Notes: generated from the sequence alone by a model not told the origin. Positions 22,330 through 34,958 are shown, counted from the first letter of the stretch. The stretch is 64,000 nt of DNA from Poa pratensis (GCA_947311845.1 CAMZMU010000089.1:20737968-20801967), one strand, 5' to 3'. Made by a program: numbers and translations.

Positions 22330-22612
22330 GATTTTTTTTGTGACGCATGGACAAGCTATGCCGAGGGCAAAGCCGTCGACCGTCAGGGGCTCGTCGTGGG
22401 GCCCACCTAGCCTGCGCCGACGGTCTAGACGCCGATGGCTAGGGCTAGCTATCGGCACACAGGCTACGCCGACAGCATTGGCTATGTCGGGCAATCGTGG
22501 CTGTGTCGAAGCCATGGTACGCCGAGGGCTGCCATCGGCATAGGCTATGCCGACGGCTTTCTGTCCTATGCCGACGCTTGAAGCCGACGGCGTACCGCCT
22601 CCTTCCTGTAGT
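22330..22612. mobile_element. Right end of a CACTA transposon
   Basis: The segment ends CCTTCCTGTAGTG, the reverse complement of a CACTACAGGAAGG terminus. It is packed with subterminal motifs of the type TATGCCGACGGC and CCGACGG in both orientations, typical of CACTA elements. I could not find the left end, so the element is deleted or its left boundary is unrecognised. Confidence 0.8.
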
Positions 22613-22661
22613 GAGCACCTAACAGGACCACCAGGAGCAACGAGCGAGCGTGGTGCCTCAT
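22613..22661 (-). pseudogene. 5' remnant of a lipid-transfer-like gene cut by CACTA
   Basis: The minus strand reads MRHHARSLLLVVLLGA from 22661 and then runs into the CACTA end. The intact paralogue at 25581 begins MRHHARSLLLAVVLGA. Only the signal peptide is left. Confidence 0.82.
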
Positions 22662-22985
22662 GATCGAAGATCTGATTTAATTATCCACTCTCTACTCTGT
22701 GTGGTAAGGTGTGAGGGAGAAGGTCTGCTTGCTGAGATGTTTTATAGGCATGTTAATCAACGTAATCAGTTCGAGCGTAGTGTCGCCCATGTCCTACTAC
22801 TCTGTCAATGATGATGGTTAGCACGAAATTGACAACAAATCATACCCTGGCCAGGTGGCAGGTGTTACGGTGGTTCCAAAAATCAGGGAGGAAGTGCGTT
22901 GAACTGATCCAGCAGGCTGGCAGAGGCGAATTAGAGCGCCAGCGCAGAAGGAGCTCTCTGATATCTGCTTGTTCGTGGCAGTTTT
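22613..22985. repeat. Duplicated upstream region of the LTP-like gene, copy 2
   Basis: Colinear with 25533-25870 and then 27631-27680, with few differences. Because it lacks the insert present at 25871-27630, it acts as the empty site for that insertion. Confidence 0.8.
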
Positions 22986-24420
22986 GAGTACAAGTATCTA
23001 CATCTCGAATCCCCACCCCGTGGATTTTTTGGACACTTTCAAATGGCATTTTAGAATTTTACAAATTCCCTCGTCAAGATCACTCCTCTCCAGAGATATC
23101 AAAGAAAGATCTTTATATTAGGGAAAAAATTAGCTTTCACGAGTTCTTATTATCCTTGGGAGCATCATTCTGATCTGAATTGAGAATTTTCCATTTTGGT
23201 GAAAATTCCATCTAAATCATCTACATTGCCCAACAGACACTAAGACCATATGCTGCAACTAGCAATTATGATCACACAATACATCCTAAAAATCACTAGT
23301 AGAGGTCAACACTAACCAAAATTACTTAACAATTCAATCAAGAACTGTTGCAATTCTGTGCGGAATAAGCATGCCTGTCCCATCATAGAGGTCTGCTCTT
23401 GCATGATTAATACGCGACCTGTCTTGTATGATTTTCTACCACATAAGTTGAATACTAGGGGTGGAAATCACTATTATTGTTTCATAGCCGCACATGAGTA
23501 ATAATCCAAGGAGCTACCATTTGCACTGATACACAATATAAGTGAAAGAAACGATCGAAATGCAAATGCACTCACTGATTTCATTGATTGTACTTTGTTC
23601 GAGCTGTGTAAAGCAGATTAGGTAATGAACAATAAGATGTTGTTTGTCCTTTGCATTTTGTGCCGTGTCTATACAAAAAATGAATGGGATTATAAATACT
23701 GCACACGAGGGAAACAGAGTGCAAAAAAACAAGCAGAGAGCGTCCTCCAATCTTCCATGTTTACAGCACGAAGAACAATGGGAGGAGAAGCATGATTTGA
23801 AAGGCGCCAATGAACCTCCCAGTGGGAGCCGCATTTCCCATGTTTTGTAAACCTGCAATTTTTTTAAAGCAGGACGGTTTCAGACAAATATAATTAATTC
23901 ATGTGGTAGCTCATACTATGTGCAATCAGGTAATGATCTGTGGACTATTTTGTTACTATTAGACTTGGATTTTGTCAAAGACGTATAGGGATATATTAGC
24001 AGATCGAAATTCACTTTGGCTCCTAGGAGCATATGCTCACTTTACCCAAAACCCATATTTTGAAATGTCGAAAAAAAATTTAAACAATTTTGAGCATATG
24101 CATCTTAATATTCTATGTCTGCATGTAAAGTTTCACGAGGAACCGACATTTTTGATGATTTGTATTAAAAAGACAAAAAGATGTCACGTGAAAAGACTTA
24201 TTTTAGCACCAAATTTTGCCTTTCTACATAGATCACAAAAAAATCGGTTTTTTTGTCAAACAACTTTGTGAATACAAAGGATGCAAAGATGTACACGCGG
24301 AATTTTTATTGATTTTTTTACATTAAAAAATGAGTTTAAAATATGTTTTAAATATTAGTTGCATTTGCACCCTGAGCCATAACTTGTCTAAATACGTGCG
24401 GGAAGAAAAAGCCTATATAC
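22986..24420. other. Intergenic, AT-rich
   Basis: No gene recognised. The open frames here are short and unlike proteins. Confidence 0.5.
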
Positions 24421-25012
24421 ATGTAAAAATAGGCACACAACTACACATACATTACTACGTTTCAAGCAAGTTTGAGAATTAAAAATATGTCTACATACAT
24501 GTGTGCAGAAAAGGACTAAAAGGATTATTTTTAGAAATGGACGGAGTATAAGGTTACCCAATTAATAACACAAAGGTAAATAAAAACTTTTTGCCAATTA
24601 ACATTTCAAAATATTTATCTTTTAAAACATGAATCCAATTTATGACGTTGCTAACTTTGCTCAAAGAGATCTTTGAAACTAGGCCTCGTGTTGATGTGTT
24701 TTAATGGTTTTTCTCCGCCTTCACAATTATCACATGTTAACTTGTTATAAATACTCTCTCCGTTCTAAATTAGATGAATTCCATTTGTCCATGTATCTAT
24801 ACTCGTAACATGTCTAAATAATTCACATGTGGGTTTTGGAAGTCATCTAATTTGGAACTGAGGAGTATGTTGCCATTTTTTTTAGAATGATGTTGGCAAT
24901 TATGTGTTGATGCTCTAGAACAAAAGAGCATAAACAAGTTTGTATTTCCCAAAACTTGCTTAAAACGTAGTAATGTATGTGTAGTTGTGTGCCTATTTTT
25001 ACATTTCCTTAC
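24421..25012. repeat. Element with ~65-bp terminal inverted repeats, unclassified
   Basis: The left end ATGTAAAAATAGGCACACAA (24421 on) is repeated inverted at about 24940-25012, with near identity through ACATACATTACTACGTTT. A Stowaway MITE (24752-24867) is nested inside. I could not define a target duplication. Confidence 0.65.
24752..24867. mobile_element. Stowaway MITE nested in an inverted-repeat element
   Basis: The left end TA-CTCTCTCCGTTCTAAATT and the right end AATTTGGAACTGAGGAG-TA are inverted repeats with TA at both borders. Confidence 0.8.
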
Positions 25013-25116
25013 TGTGAGTATCTAGCATATACGTACAAACAATTGCATGCACGCAAAGCATTTGACGGGTCGGCGCGATGGTCACGCTGTGAGACTAAAA
25101 TCGCCATGTTCAGGCT

Positions 25117-25581
25117 TCATAATTTTCGGATGTGATATATGCTGCTGTATACGATAAGATCCGATATACATTTCTGAATTACCAAAAGAAAAGGCATCTC
25201 ACCTGGAGATCCTGGGTCGCAGCTGGTGGTAGGCATGTCGCACTGACGAAACATCTCCAGGCCGTCGAGCCCGTACTGCTTCACGACTTTCTGAGCCTCA
25301 CTGACGGCGTCGCAGATGCACTTCGGGTCGCTTTTGTAGAGCTTCTTGACCGCGGTGCAGCACAGCGCCATCGTGGAGTTGTCCGGGTTGATGACCCCGC
25401 ACACCGATTGAATACCTTTCAGGCATTCGGGCGGCTCCGGGATGTCCGCCGGCGATGGGAGCGGCGGGAAATCCATCTGGAAGTCCGGCATCGGCGGCAT
25501 CGTGTCGTTTGCTCCGCTCGCCGCCATTGCCGCGGCACCCAACACGACCGCCAGGAGCAACGAGCGAGCGTGGTGCCTCAT
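25117..25581 (-). CDS. Eight-cysteine lipid-transfer/2S albumin-like secreted protein
   Basis: The single open frame of 154 codons begins with a signal peptide (MRHHARSLLLAVVLGAAAMA) and a Pro/Met/Asp-rich spacer. It then shows the eight-cysteine motif: C-x8-C (ECLKGIQSVCG), CC (MALCCTAVKK), CxC (KCICDAV), and two late cysteines (RQCDMPTTSCDPG). This bifunctional-inhibitor/LTP/seed-storage fold makes a disulphide-held helical bundle that often binds lipids or acts at the cell surface. After CDPGSPG the sequence G|GTGAGATG offers a splice donor, so the last ~25 residues (LIVYSSIYHIRKL) may be intron read-through and a short second exon may exist. A disrupted paralogue lies 2.9 kb away at 22613. 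Confidence 0.85.
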   Translation of the reverse strand: MRHHARSLLLAVVLGAAAMAASGANDTMPPMPDFQMDFPPLPSPADIPEPPECLKGIQSVCGVINPDNSTMALCCTAVKKLYKSDPKCICDAVSEAQKVVKQYGLDGLEMFRQCDMPTTSCDPGSPGEMPFLLVIQKCISDLIVYSSIYHIRKL

Positions 25582-25660
25582 GATCGAAGATCCTGATTTA
25601 ATTATCCACTGTCTACTGTGTGTGGTAAGGTGTGAGGGAGAAGGTCTGCTGCTGAGATGT

Positions 25661-25667
25661 TTTTATA
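25661..25667 (-). promoter_or_regulatory. TATA box of the LTP-like gene
   Basis: The minus strand reads GCCTATAAAAACATC about 80 nt upstream of the ATG at 25581. The copy at 22.7 kb has the matching GCCTATAAAACATC. Confidence 0.7.
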
Positions 25668-25870
25668 GGCATGTTAGTCAACGTAATGAGCTCGAGCGTA
25701 GTGTAGTGGAGTCGCCCATGTTCCTGTTACTCTGTCAATGATGATGGCTCGCACGAATTTGATTGACAACAAATCACACCCTGGCCAGGTGCCAGGTGGT
25801 ACGGTGGTTCCAAAGATCAGGGAGGAAGTGGCGTTGAATTGATCAGGCAGGCTGGCAGAGGCGAATTAGG

Positions 25871-27630
25871 GTGTGTTTGGGACAGCTCCACTCCACCATT
25901 TTACGTCCGGAGCGGATGAAGCTATCCCAAACAGGCAAACTCACCGTCGAGTGAAGCGGAATGAGACTCCCGCCTGTGTAATTTACCGAAGCGAGGGAAC
26001 AGGTGCTTCACCTGCTCCACTCCACGACGCGCCTCTCCTAGTACCAATCTGCCTCTTAGGGCGAGGGATCACATTCTACTATATATAAAAGGCGGAAGAA
26101 TCGCTGCCTCCTCATTCGGCCACGTCGCAGGCAATCCACAGCCGTCCGATCCACGAAATCGACGGTCCAGATTGGCCCACGTCTCCCCAATCGCGCGGAG
26201 CACTGTTCACTCCTAATTTCTACCAATGGGAGCCCGCCGCGTGTCCCGGTCACCGGCCAGTTGCATCCCGTCCCGCCAGTCACCATGGCAGTTTTACAGC
26301 AAAACCACTGACAAAACGAGATCGTGCCCCGCAGACCAAAACTTATCACGTCGCGGGACCTCTCTGCAAATATACCTAAACTGGAGGACTTTTCTGCAAA
26401 AATGTCTCTCACGGTCACCCTCCTCCTCTCTCTCTCTCTCCCGCGCGCCTCCGAGGCCGCCGCCGGCGCCGCCGCCCAGCCCGCTGCTCCGCTCCCCGCC
26501 GCTCAAATCGGAGACCACCAGGAGCTCCGCCGCCGCACCTTCTCCAAGCTCGCCGAGTTTGGGCTGCCGGGATGACGCAGGCGAGCCGGAATCATCCCGG
26601 CCGCGCTCGGCGACCACCGTGGCGTCCGCACGCCGCCGGCGGGCCTCCGGCGACCAATCAGTGGCGGCGCCACCGCTACGGGGCAGCCCGCGTCGAGGCG
26701 CCTCCAGCGCGCCCAGCGGCGCGTCCAGGCTCGCTCTGGATGGCCGCCGGCGAGCTCAACACCGTCGCCGCGGAACTGGCGGCGCCCCCGCTGACGTCAC
26801 CACGACGTCAGCGCGGGTCCCAGCTGTCAGCGACATTTACCTTTTCCCTCTGAAAAAAAAACCAGAAAAATGATTAATATTGCAAATTTAATATCTTAGG
26901 ATGTACACATCAGAAAAATATGAAAAATATATGAAAATGACCACACAAAAAAAATACTAATTACTTACAGTATAATGCAAACATTTTTTTGAAGATTTTA
27001 ATACTGTAAATATTTCAAAACACATTCGAAGATTTTAGTACCGCGCATATTTAAAAAAAATCAAATTCATTTCGCATGATCTTCAGATCTATCCACCAAC
27101 AATATTTGAAAACAGATATCATAATGACATGCTCATCCAATGGAATATAACATTCAAATAAATTTCCAGGAGAGAATACAACCTTATTATAATATTTTAC
27201 GCCACGATATTTCATCTTCTAATGACACGGTCGCGACATTTAATGCGCTAGGTTGTGACAAAATATATGAATATTACAAATTCGTGAATATTTGAAAAAA
27301 ACTTAATACACACCCTCTTCAAGACAAAATCTAAAACATGAAAGAATCTCTATAAATGGCCTCACAAAAATAAATGCTCATAATTTATGCCATATGAGCT
27401 AATTTCAAATTTGCATACTTTAAATTTGTACACATCTTTTATATCTGCTCATTTTACAACCGCAAACGAATTTCAAATCTGAAAAACCGCCTCAACTTGA
27501 ACAGTTTTTAAAAGAAAATTTCTTTTAATCCCACTAAGTTTAAGACCTACATAATTTTAAAATGTGCACGCTACCAATTTTGAATTCACGGGCGCGGCGA
27601 AGACCGCGCTTAGTCCCCTAGTAGTTTTTA
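25871..27630. mobile_element. Composite insertion between duplicated flanks
   Basis: Comparison with copy 2 (near 22930) shows that GAGGCGAATTAG and GCAGAAGAAAGAGCTTTCTGG were once adjacent. The insert holds 25871-26074, which opens GGTGTGTTTGGGACAGCTCC like a hAT-type MITE fragment, and the Helitron 26075-27621. Confidence 0.7.
26075..27621 (+). mobile_element. Non-autonomous Helitron 1
   Basis: It starts TCTACTATATATAAAAGGCG and ends with a hairpin (GCGCGG, loop CGAAGA, CCGCGC at 27592-27609), an 8-nt spacer, and CTAG (27618-27621) followed by T. Helitrons have 5'-TC, a 3' hairpin before CTRR, and no target duplication. The left flanking base is T, not the usual A, a small departure. The GC-rich 5' half (26200-26860) looks captured; the 3' half is AT-rich. 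No helicase is encoded. Its layout parallels Helitron 2 at 43123-44687. Confidence 0.8.
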
Positions 27631-27689
27631 TGGGCAGCAGAAGAAAGAGCTTTCTGGCATCTGCTTAATCGTGACGGTTGTGTAGTATA

Positions 27690-28095
27690 TATACTTTATC
27701 CGTTTTTATTTGTTCTAAGTTTACTCAAACTTTGTTAAAGTTGATCAATATTTAGCAAAAAATATCAACATCCATAACGTAAAATCTATAATATTAGAAT
27801 ATTCATAGAGTATATTATTAGAATCTTCATAGAGTATATTCTCATGTTATATGCATTTGGTATTCTGATAGTTAATATTTTTTCCTGTATTTACTTTGCG
27901 TTCTGGATTTAGTTAAAGTCAAACTTTGTCAAGTTTGACTAAGAATATAGATAAAATATTAATATTCATAATACCAAATGCATATAACATAAGAATATAC
28001 TTTATGAAGATTCTAATATTGTAAATTTTACATTATATAGGTTGATATTTTTTCTTAAATTTGGGTAAACTTAATAAATTTAACTTTGAATAAAA
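27690..28095. mobile_element. Palindromic MITE, Tc1/mariner-like
   Basis: The two halves pair: CATGTTATATGCATTTGGTA near 27841 is answered by TACCAAATGCATATAACAT near 27974, and CAAACTTTGTCAAGTTTGAC marks the core. Ends are degenerate (TATCCGTTTTTATTTG on the left), so borders are approximate. Confidence 0.6.
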
Positions 28096-29274
28096 CCATA
28101 ACGCCAGACTGAGTACTATGTGCCTACATTGAGCCAACTAAGTGTCAGTTGTTTCATATTTAATGGACAGATGGCACGTTGGTGGGCTATTGGGATTCAC
28201 GACCTCACATAGCTCAACGCACGCGCACATGCGCACTCCCGGAACTCATTACCTTCGTTTCCAATCCGGTGCCGCTCGTGGTCTCACCTATATAAAATGA
28301 CAAATGTGAAGACCAAAATCAGTATTTTAATTGCCTACTTAGGGCCATATTTTTGTGTTTTTTATGCTGCCCAAAATTCAAAGTATTTTCAACAAGATTT
28401 TCACATTCACAGAAATCATCTTACCATATGTGTAGAAAAACATTTTTTGAAACTTCTAAATATAATTTTCGAGTTCTTTAAAATAGCAATCTCTCTGGAG
28501 CTTGTCCTCCATTTGTCCACACTCCAAATTTTCGTACTTTCTTCTCTAGGAGTCACATCGGCCACTGCCTGCAGGCTGCAGCGGTTACACTGGCAGCCGT
28601 ACCTCCGTTCTTCCATCAATCTTAACGGCCAAATATTAACTCCTTTAATCCTCGTGGAAATGGTACCCTCTCCACGATTAGCCTCCGGATGTTGTTGATG
28701 CTTCGTCCACTATTGTTGTCTCTTTTTCTTTGCATGATTCTCTACCACATATGATGAATATGTTTTCTATTAACAGAGAAACTGATAAAGCTGGATACAC
28801 TGAAAAGAATAGTTAAAACAGGAGGGTTGAACTGGACAAAGGTGATGATAACATTGAAAGATTCAGTGATTCATTTCAAGCTCAGCCTTATAGCAAAGCT
28901 ATGAATTAAACGGAAACCATATTCAAGATAACAGACTTTCCAGAGGGAATTCCTGTGTAGTTGGTTCACACTATGAAACGTTTCTATGAAAAAGAAAACC
29001 ACGACAGTGTAATGATACAACATATGTACAGTGTAACGACGGTGTCCCGTGATCCTCCGTGGGAGTAGAGTTCTTCATATAACAAGTCATTGGCTTTAAA
29101 AACTCGTAGGGGTCGGGAATGAATGATCATTTCTTCTCAAGAAACAACTCAGTGTGAACAACCCTCACCCAAACGAATACACCTTCCACGGCAAACCTAA
29201 GAACGCCCAATTGAATAGATTATACAGATGGAATAAATACACACAACTAACAAGAACTAACCTTCCACTTATTT
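28096..29274. other. Intergenic and 3' flank of the ABHD17-like gene
   Basis: AT-rich. A 133-codon frame (28297-28698, +) has no recognisable features. The right part probably holds the 3'UTR of the minus-strand hydrolase. Confidence 0.5.
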
Positions 29275-32200
29275 TCAGCTCCCAGAAGTGGAAGTTACTT
29301 TGAAGCAATCAATATTGCACAACTTGACCGACCTCATCATCCCTCCAAATCTGTCACACAGTGCACTGGGTAAGTAAAGGCAACTCAAAAGGGATACATC
29401 CCGCAACAGGAATCCATAGTAAACAGTACAACAAACAGAACAAGTGTAAGAATATACAGACCGGTCGATGCTTTTCCGTGGCTTATCAGGTTGGTCCACA
29501 CTAAGCCGTGGTTTGTCAGGATGATCTACGCTCTTTCTGCTTTTATCCCTCCTATCTACGCTGCCCCTTGGTTTCTCCCGTCGGTCCGTGCTCTGCCTGT
29601 GATCAGTGCTTGACCTTGATTTTTCCCTCACATCCGTGCTTCTCCTTGAACTCTCCATACTTTCAGATCCTGTTTCAAGATCTGAAGGGCCTGAGCTTTC
29701 TGGAGATTCATCTTTCCGTGGTGGTGACTTCTCTATGGCTGTGACGAACTTCTTTAGGTGCTTAATGTATTCGGGGTAGAGTTCCAAATTACAATGGTTC
29801 CCCCTTTAACCCACAGAGGCTCATACTTTACTTTTGAGACTTCCCACAGTGCTCTTCCATGAGAACAGTCGACGACATCATCAGCTGTACCCTGCAGGTG
29901 AAATAGTTTTAATGACATCAATAGGTGAAGAATATATGTATGAAACAGTCATCTCCTCCAAAAACACCATAGCCATAAATTATTAATTTGTGGAAAGAAC
30001 AGTCACAAACATTACAACAGTATAACTGTGCTGTAACCTAATCGTTTTGCATGTGAACTTATTTATTTATTGCATTATATGATGTCAAGTTCTAATTTTT
30101 AGAACATATTAAGCAAGCAAGTGAAAACTGCTGTTGGACAAGTGAACTGATAGCCTGTCCATTTTGTTCATGGGTCCAGTTTTTGAAGATGTGGTAAGAA
30201 CAACAAACTTGAAACATATTTGAAGAGAAGGAGAAAATATAATACTAATAAAATCTAAAGGCTCCATTCCATCCCCGTGACACCAAACTGAAACTGGGCC
30301 AAGGACAACTGTCCTTTTCATAGGAGAAAGAACACTACGTCAAAACTAAAATACAAACATACATGCATGTGAGCATATGGAGTTTAACACCTTTAAGAAA
30401 TCTTGCTACCAGTAGGATACTCACATGGATTACTAACACTGGACATTTGACCAATGGAACTTTGTCAATGTTCTGCAAATAAATATAGAGATCAGATCAA
30501 GGAAAAAATAAAATTAAAAGAAACAAAGTAAAGTAAGCACCTTATATATGTCAAACCAGTATGTATGTTTCACGGGATACATTACTCTCAAACCAGAGGA
30601 AATTGGGCTATGTAGCACAACTGCTCTCAGATTAGGCACACGAGAAGCCAAATCCAAAGTAGGCCCACTGCCGACTGATTGGCCATATAGAATGATGTTC
30701 TCCTCAGAGATCCCATAAGTTTCTATGAGACATCTATAAGCAGCCTCTATATCTGCATACGTATTCTGCTCACTTGGCTGCAGAAACAAATAAGAATAAA
30801 TCAAGTCAGCTATGCAAGCGGATTGATAGCTGAACCTTATAAAACAGAAAGCAAAGGGGAGAAGGGAGGAAAGGTACTTTCCTAGAAAAAGTTTAAATCT
30901 ATACCTTCCCAGATGATTGCCCGTACCCAGAATAATCATAACTGTAAGGAAGAAAAAAACATTGCATAAGTTACTACGTGAAGCAAAAATGGGTACTAGG
31001 ATCAGTGAACTTATATGGCATTGACAGGATCATGACAGGTGGGGAAGCACATACATACCATAAACACAAACACATAGGTTAAAAATAAGCTATATGTCTA
31101 ATTGTCTATATAAGAAATGTCCTCGAATTTTGCATAACCATGTATATCAACGTAGTGTAGCTAGTTAGCTACCATGTGTCAACGCAACAGTTGGTCAGTA
31201 CTAAATCTATGGTTACGCGATCAGCTGATAGATTGGACAGTCAAACTACAAATTACTGCTAGGTTCCACCAGAAAAATGGGCAAACTGGGATCAGATCTA
31301 TAAGACAGAGATAAATTATGCTTATTACTAAACTGAAAAGAAAATGACTACTCGGACGAGTTAAATTTGAGACACAATAGAACAATTCCTTACAGATCCA
31401 CACCACAAAAATTAAAATTGGATGTGTAATATAGACTGATCAACTCAATGTTTCTAATAAGCATACAGGTCATCTGCCAGCCTATCAAGTCAGGGCAATT
31501 CCTGCACCAAAAACCTGGCCCACTCAAATTGGTATATGAAACAGTAGTTATTCTAGCCAAAAGCTCGTTCATTTGTTCACTACCTACACAAAAACTGATG
31601 ACAAAATCTAAATATGGAACTGGGAAGTAAATGGGCAACAGTTCTAATCAATGCATGCCCAACTGGGAATTCATCAAAGGTCCCTTTGCCAAGACCAATT
31701 TGTCAACTAAAAACGAGTTAGAAGAACTAATAATGATATGAACTCAGTCCTCACAATTCGTAGCACATAATGGACTTTTGTAAAATAAACCTATAGCTGA
31801 AAATTCTGAACAAACCAACCAATTTTTGTTCTCAGATTCTGTGGTGAAGAAAAGAAATAATATAAATATATATAGTATAACAATCACCATAAAGCATTAC
31901 CACTTTGCAAGTACAAGATCCTTAGGTTAGGAAAACATAATCTACAAACTGAGCAAACAAGAACTAGAATACAAACCCCTTTTCTCGATGCAATTAATCT
32001 TCAGTCCTTACCAGCTGAATTATTGAAGTTACAATCAGAAGATTCACAATGAAACGCTCGAATCCAAATGTTCCATTTTCCTTGCACAGAACCCACAATT
32101 TTAACACGACTCTAGCAGTGACAATGACATAAAGCGACGTTCCGACCACCAACTAGTACAGCACACTAACATCCAAATTTTCCAATCAGCCCTAAATCCT

Positions 32201-33026
32201 TTGATATAGCTTAGAAAAAATAATAACCCAACTTCAATCAATCTGCCTATTATTCACCAGAATAGCCTAGCCTTCAGACCACAACGGTATCCACAGACAT
32301 TACCACTGGTTCAACAACTTTCAGTCAAATCACAACAATATCTAACTACTAATGCTACTTTCCGTGAAGGCTTTGAATACACAACCAACTGCCAGCACGA
32401 GCTTGAAGATTACACTTCCATCAATTCTCACCTAGGACTTGTACTTATGCAAAATTAAGGAGGCAATGCCACTGGTCCCAAGTACAAAATTTAAGGACCG
32501 ATGCAAATTGCAAAATAGGGGAGCCTCAGACGTTCCTACTGATCCACTCCAAGATCCTAAACAAGCAAAACCAGTCAGTCGAGTTCTACACTGAATCCAA
32601 GTCCCACAAATGCGAGCTTAAGTGAAAAGCGAACAACATGACCGCGTCATAATTCATAAAATGTGACTAACAGACAGGATCTTTTCAAGCATGGGGAACC
32701 GTACCCCATGAGGTTGACGTTGAGGTGGGAGCTGAGCTCGACGAAGAGCTCGTACATCTGGCCCAGGTCCGCCGCGTTGCCGTGGGAGTAGAGCAGCGTG
32801 AGGCGCGCCCCGGGCTGGCGCACGTACATGGCCACCACCTCCGTGCCGCGCTTGGTCGGCAACCGGCGCGCCTCCACGCCGCCCCGCCGGGGCACCCCGC
32901 TGAGCTCCACCACGGCGCCGTCGGCGGCCGCGGCCGCGGGCGAGGGCGGCGGCTCGACGCCGTAGGATGGCGGGGACGGCGGGAAGAAGGCGAAGCGCGC
33001 CGCCACGTCGAGGCGACGGCGCCCAT
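29275..33026 (-). CDS. ABHD17-type alpha/beta hydrolase, with two one-base frameshifts
   Basis: Serine hydrolases of the ABHD17 group remove palmitate from membrane proteins in animals; plant members are less studied. Exons on the minus strand: 33026-32705, 30941-30905, 30777-30541, 30472-30425, 29891-29462, 29350-29275 (stop). Visible: the strand and HG motif [20 protein letters not shown], the nucleophile elbow GQSVG in exon 3 (Ser), Asp in GTADDVVD, and His in [13 protein letters not shown]. The tail has Ser/Arg/Asp repeats ([20 protein letters not shown]). The protein starts MGAVAST, a possible N-myristoylation site. A base is missing near 33005 (MGAVAST must shift to reach [16 protein letters not shown]) and another in the run near 29798-29804 (GG must shift to NHCNLELYP, so the catalytic His falls out of frame). 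Otherwise all splice sites and the triad are intact, so sequencing error or very recent loss are both possible. Intron 1 (about 1.76 kb) holds nothing recognised. Confidence 0.9.
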
Positions 33027-34953
33027 CGCCGGCCGCTAGGGTTAGGGTTCCGGGAGGTGGCGGAGGCCGATGAGGAGGGAGGGAGGGAGGAAGGGGAGAT
33101 GCGCGCGGCGAGTTTGGTATTTTAATGGGGGCGGCTCCGCCTTCACGGAAGCTGCTGCGATCGGAGGGGAAAGGGGAACGGGGAGAGCGGCGAAGGTTGT
33201 TTGTTAACGCGCAGGTGGGGCCCGCCTCCCCGGTATGGTGATCACTGGCTAATGATCATCGTAACAAACATGAAGTGTTATCGTTAAGCCCTCGAGGTGG
33301 ATCATGCGTGTAGGTGATTAATTTGAAAATGCTAGGGCACCTACGGAAACTGGGCTTCTATATGGTGGTAAAATATCAATTTCTCCTGCGAATGTGTATC
33401 GTTGAAATAGATGACACTAAAAAATAATCTATTGTTTGATCTATTTTTTGTTCATCTAGGTGACATGTATATATAAAAGAGGCCATTTTATCAACAATTG
33501 TATATATTTTCAACCACGTGAAATAGTAAACCGGAGATAAGCCTCACAGAGGGCCATAGGCATGCCAAGGCAACGATGATGTGCTCGTGTAATAAGCGGA
33601 TGTTAAAGACAATATCGACGAGACAATTACATGAATGGGAGGCAGATGTCCATCCATTTTGCTCCCTACTGCGGCGTGTAAGGGTGTCTCTTCGGTGGTT
33701 ATATTTACAGCTTGGTGGAAGTGGAAGAAGCGCAACACGATCATCTTGGTCGGTCCTTGCAACACTTCTCCCAACGTAACCTAGCTTTTGAGCTCGGTGT
33801 TGTATCCTCGGGTGTGGCCCTTATATGGTTGTATCTAACTCTTCGATGACTTGAAATGCAAATTCGAGAGAAGTGTGTGAGATGAGGCAACAACGCAAAC
33901 CGCAGCTGGGAAGACAATTATATATCCTATAGTCTTGAGGAGTAGTCTTGAGTAAAACAATTATTCCACAATAAATCAATACCATTTTCCTTTTTGACAA
34001 TTTTAATTTTCTTTTCCGTTGTATCAATCAACACAGTCTATCTTTTCATCCCATTTACTAGTGGTAAGCAACTGACAAGAAGACAAGTTCACATTTAGCC
34101 TTCTCCTAAAACACTGCCAAATAAAAGTTTAAACTTTGAAAACACTATTAGAAAGGAAAAGCTAGGTCAAGGAAAAAAGAAACTAAATTATGTGGCAACC
34201 TTCAGCGGCAATCCTTAATAAACATACGGAAAGCTAACATGTGAAGCAACTTAATGCGCCATGAGATGTCACGTTATTGCTTTCTGAGAAGGACATGCTG
34301 GCCTCGCCTAATTAGCTTTGTTAAATAGCTAACATTTTGCACTGACGTGTGGGCCCATCTCGTGTTAGTCCCATCTAACAACTGTGGCATCATGTACCCG
34401 TCGCAATGAAATCTTGAGAAGGTCAAACGCAGCCAAGATAGATAAATTGTTTAGTTAACTACTACCCGACGAGGTCAAGTAACGAGGTTGCATGTTACGC
34501 TAGGAGAAGAAAAATAACATGCCTTGGAAGCTAGATGCAGTAAGCTGTCAAACAGTGTTTTTTTTTTTAAAGATCCAGCAATTGCTGGCTTTTCGATTAA
34601 TCTTTAATCAAGCAGCCATAGAGTTCGTACAAATTACCCCACCATGTCACCGATAAGTGAAAAACCGTTCAACATCAGTTAAGTTTTTGTCGACCGCGGT
34701 GACTGGAGCAGGATGCGGTGGAGGACGGCGTCGCACGCGAGTCCCTTGGCAGCCTCGAGCAGGAGAAGGATAAGATGCGTAGCTTGAGCTCGCCGACGGA
34801 GAAGGTCGCCGGGCGTCGCTTGGTGTTTGAGCAACGGCCAGAGCAGGGGCCCTCCTGGCCATGGCGACGGAGATTGAGGCGGACAGGTCTGAGGGAGGAG
34901 GGTGACCGGGAGCGCGAGGAGGAGACAGAGAGAGCGGGGCCGGCTGGCTGAGA
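33027..34953. other. Promoter side of the hydrolase and intergenic DNA
   Basis: The first ~200 bp are GC-rich, as expected of a 5'UTR/promoter. From 33240 on I see no gene. A T run at 34559-34568 followed by GC-rich DNA (34690-34953) looks like the poly(A) end of a minus-strand retroposon into which the next LTR element inserted; no target duplication was found for it. Confidence 0.45.
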
Positions 34954-34958
34954 TGCTC

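Noticed and set aside
22126..22515. Whole 129-codon minus-strand frame as a gene.
   Set aside because: It spans the hAT MITE end and the CACTA subterminal repeats, so it cannot be a single ancestral coding sequence.
28297..28698. 133-codon frame with hydrophobic stretches.
   Set aside because: AT-rich, no family likeness, no conserved context; probably chance.
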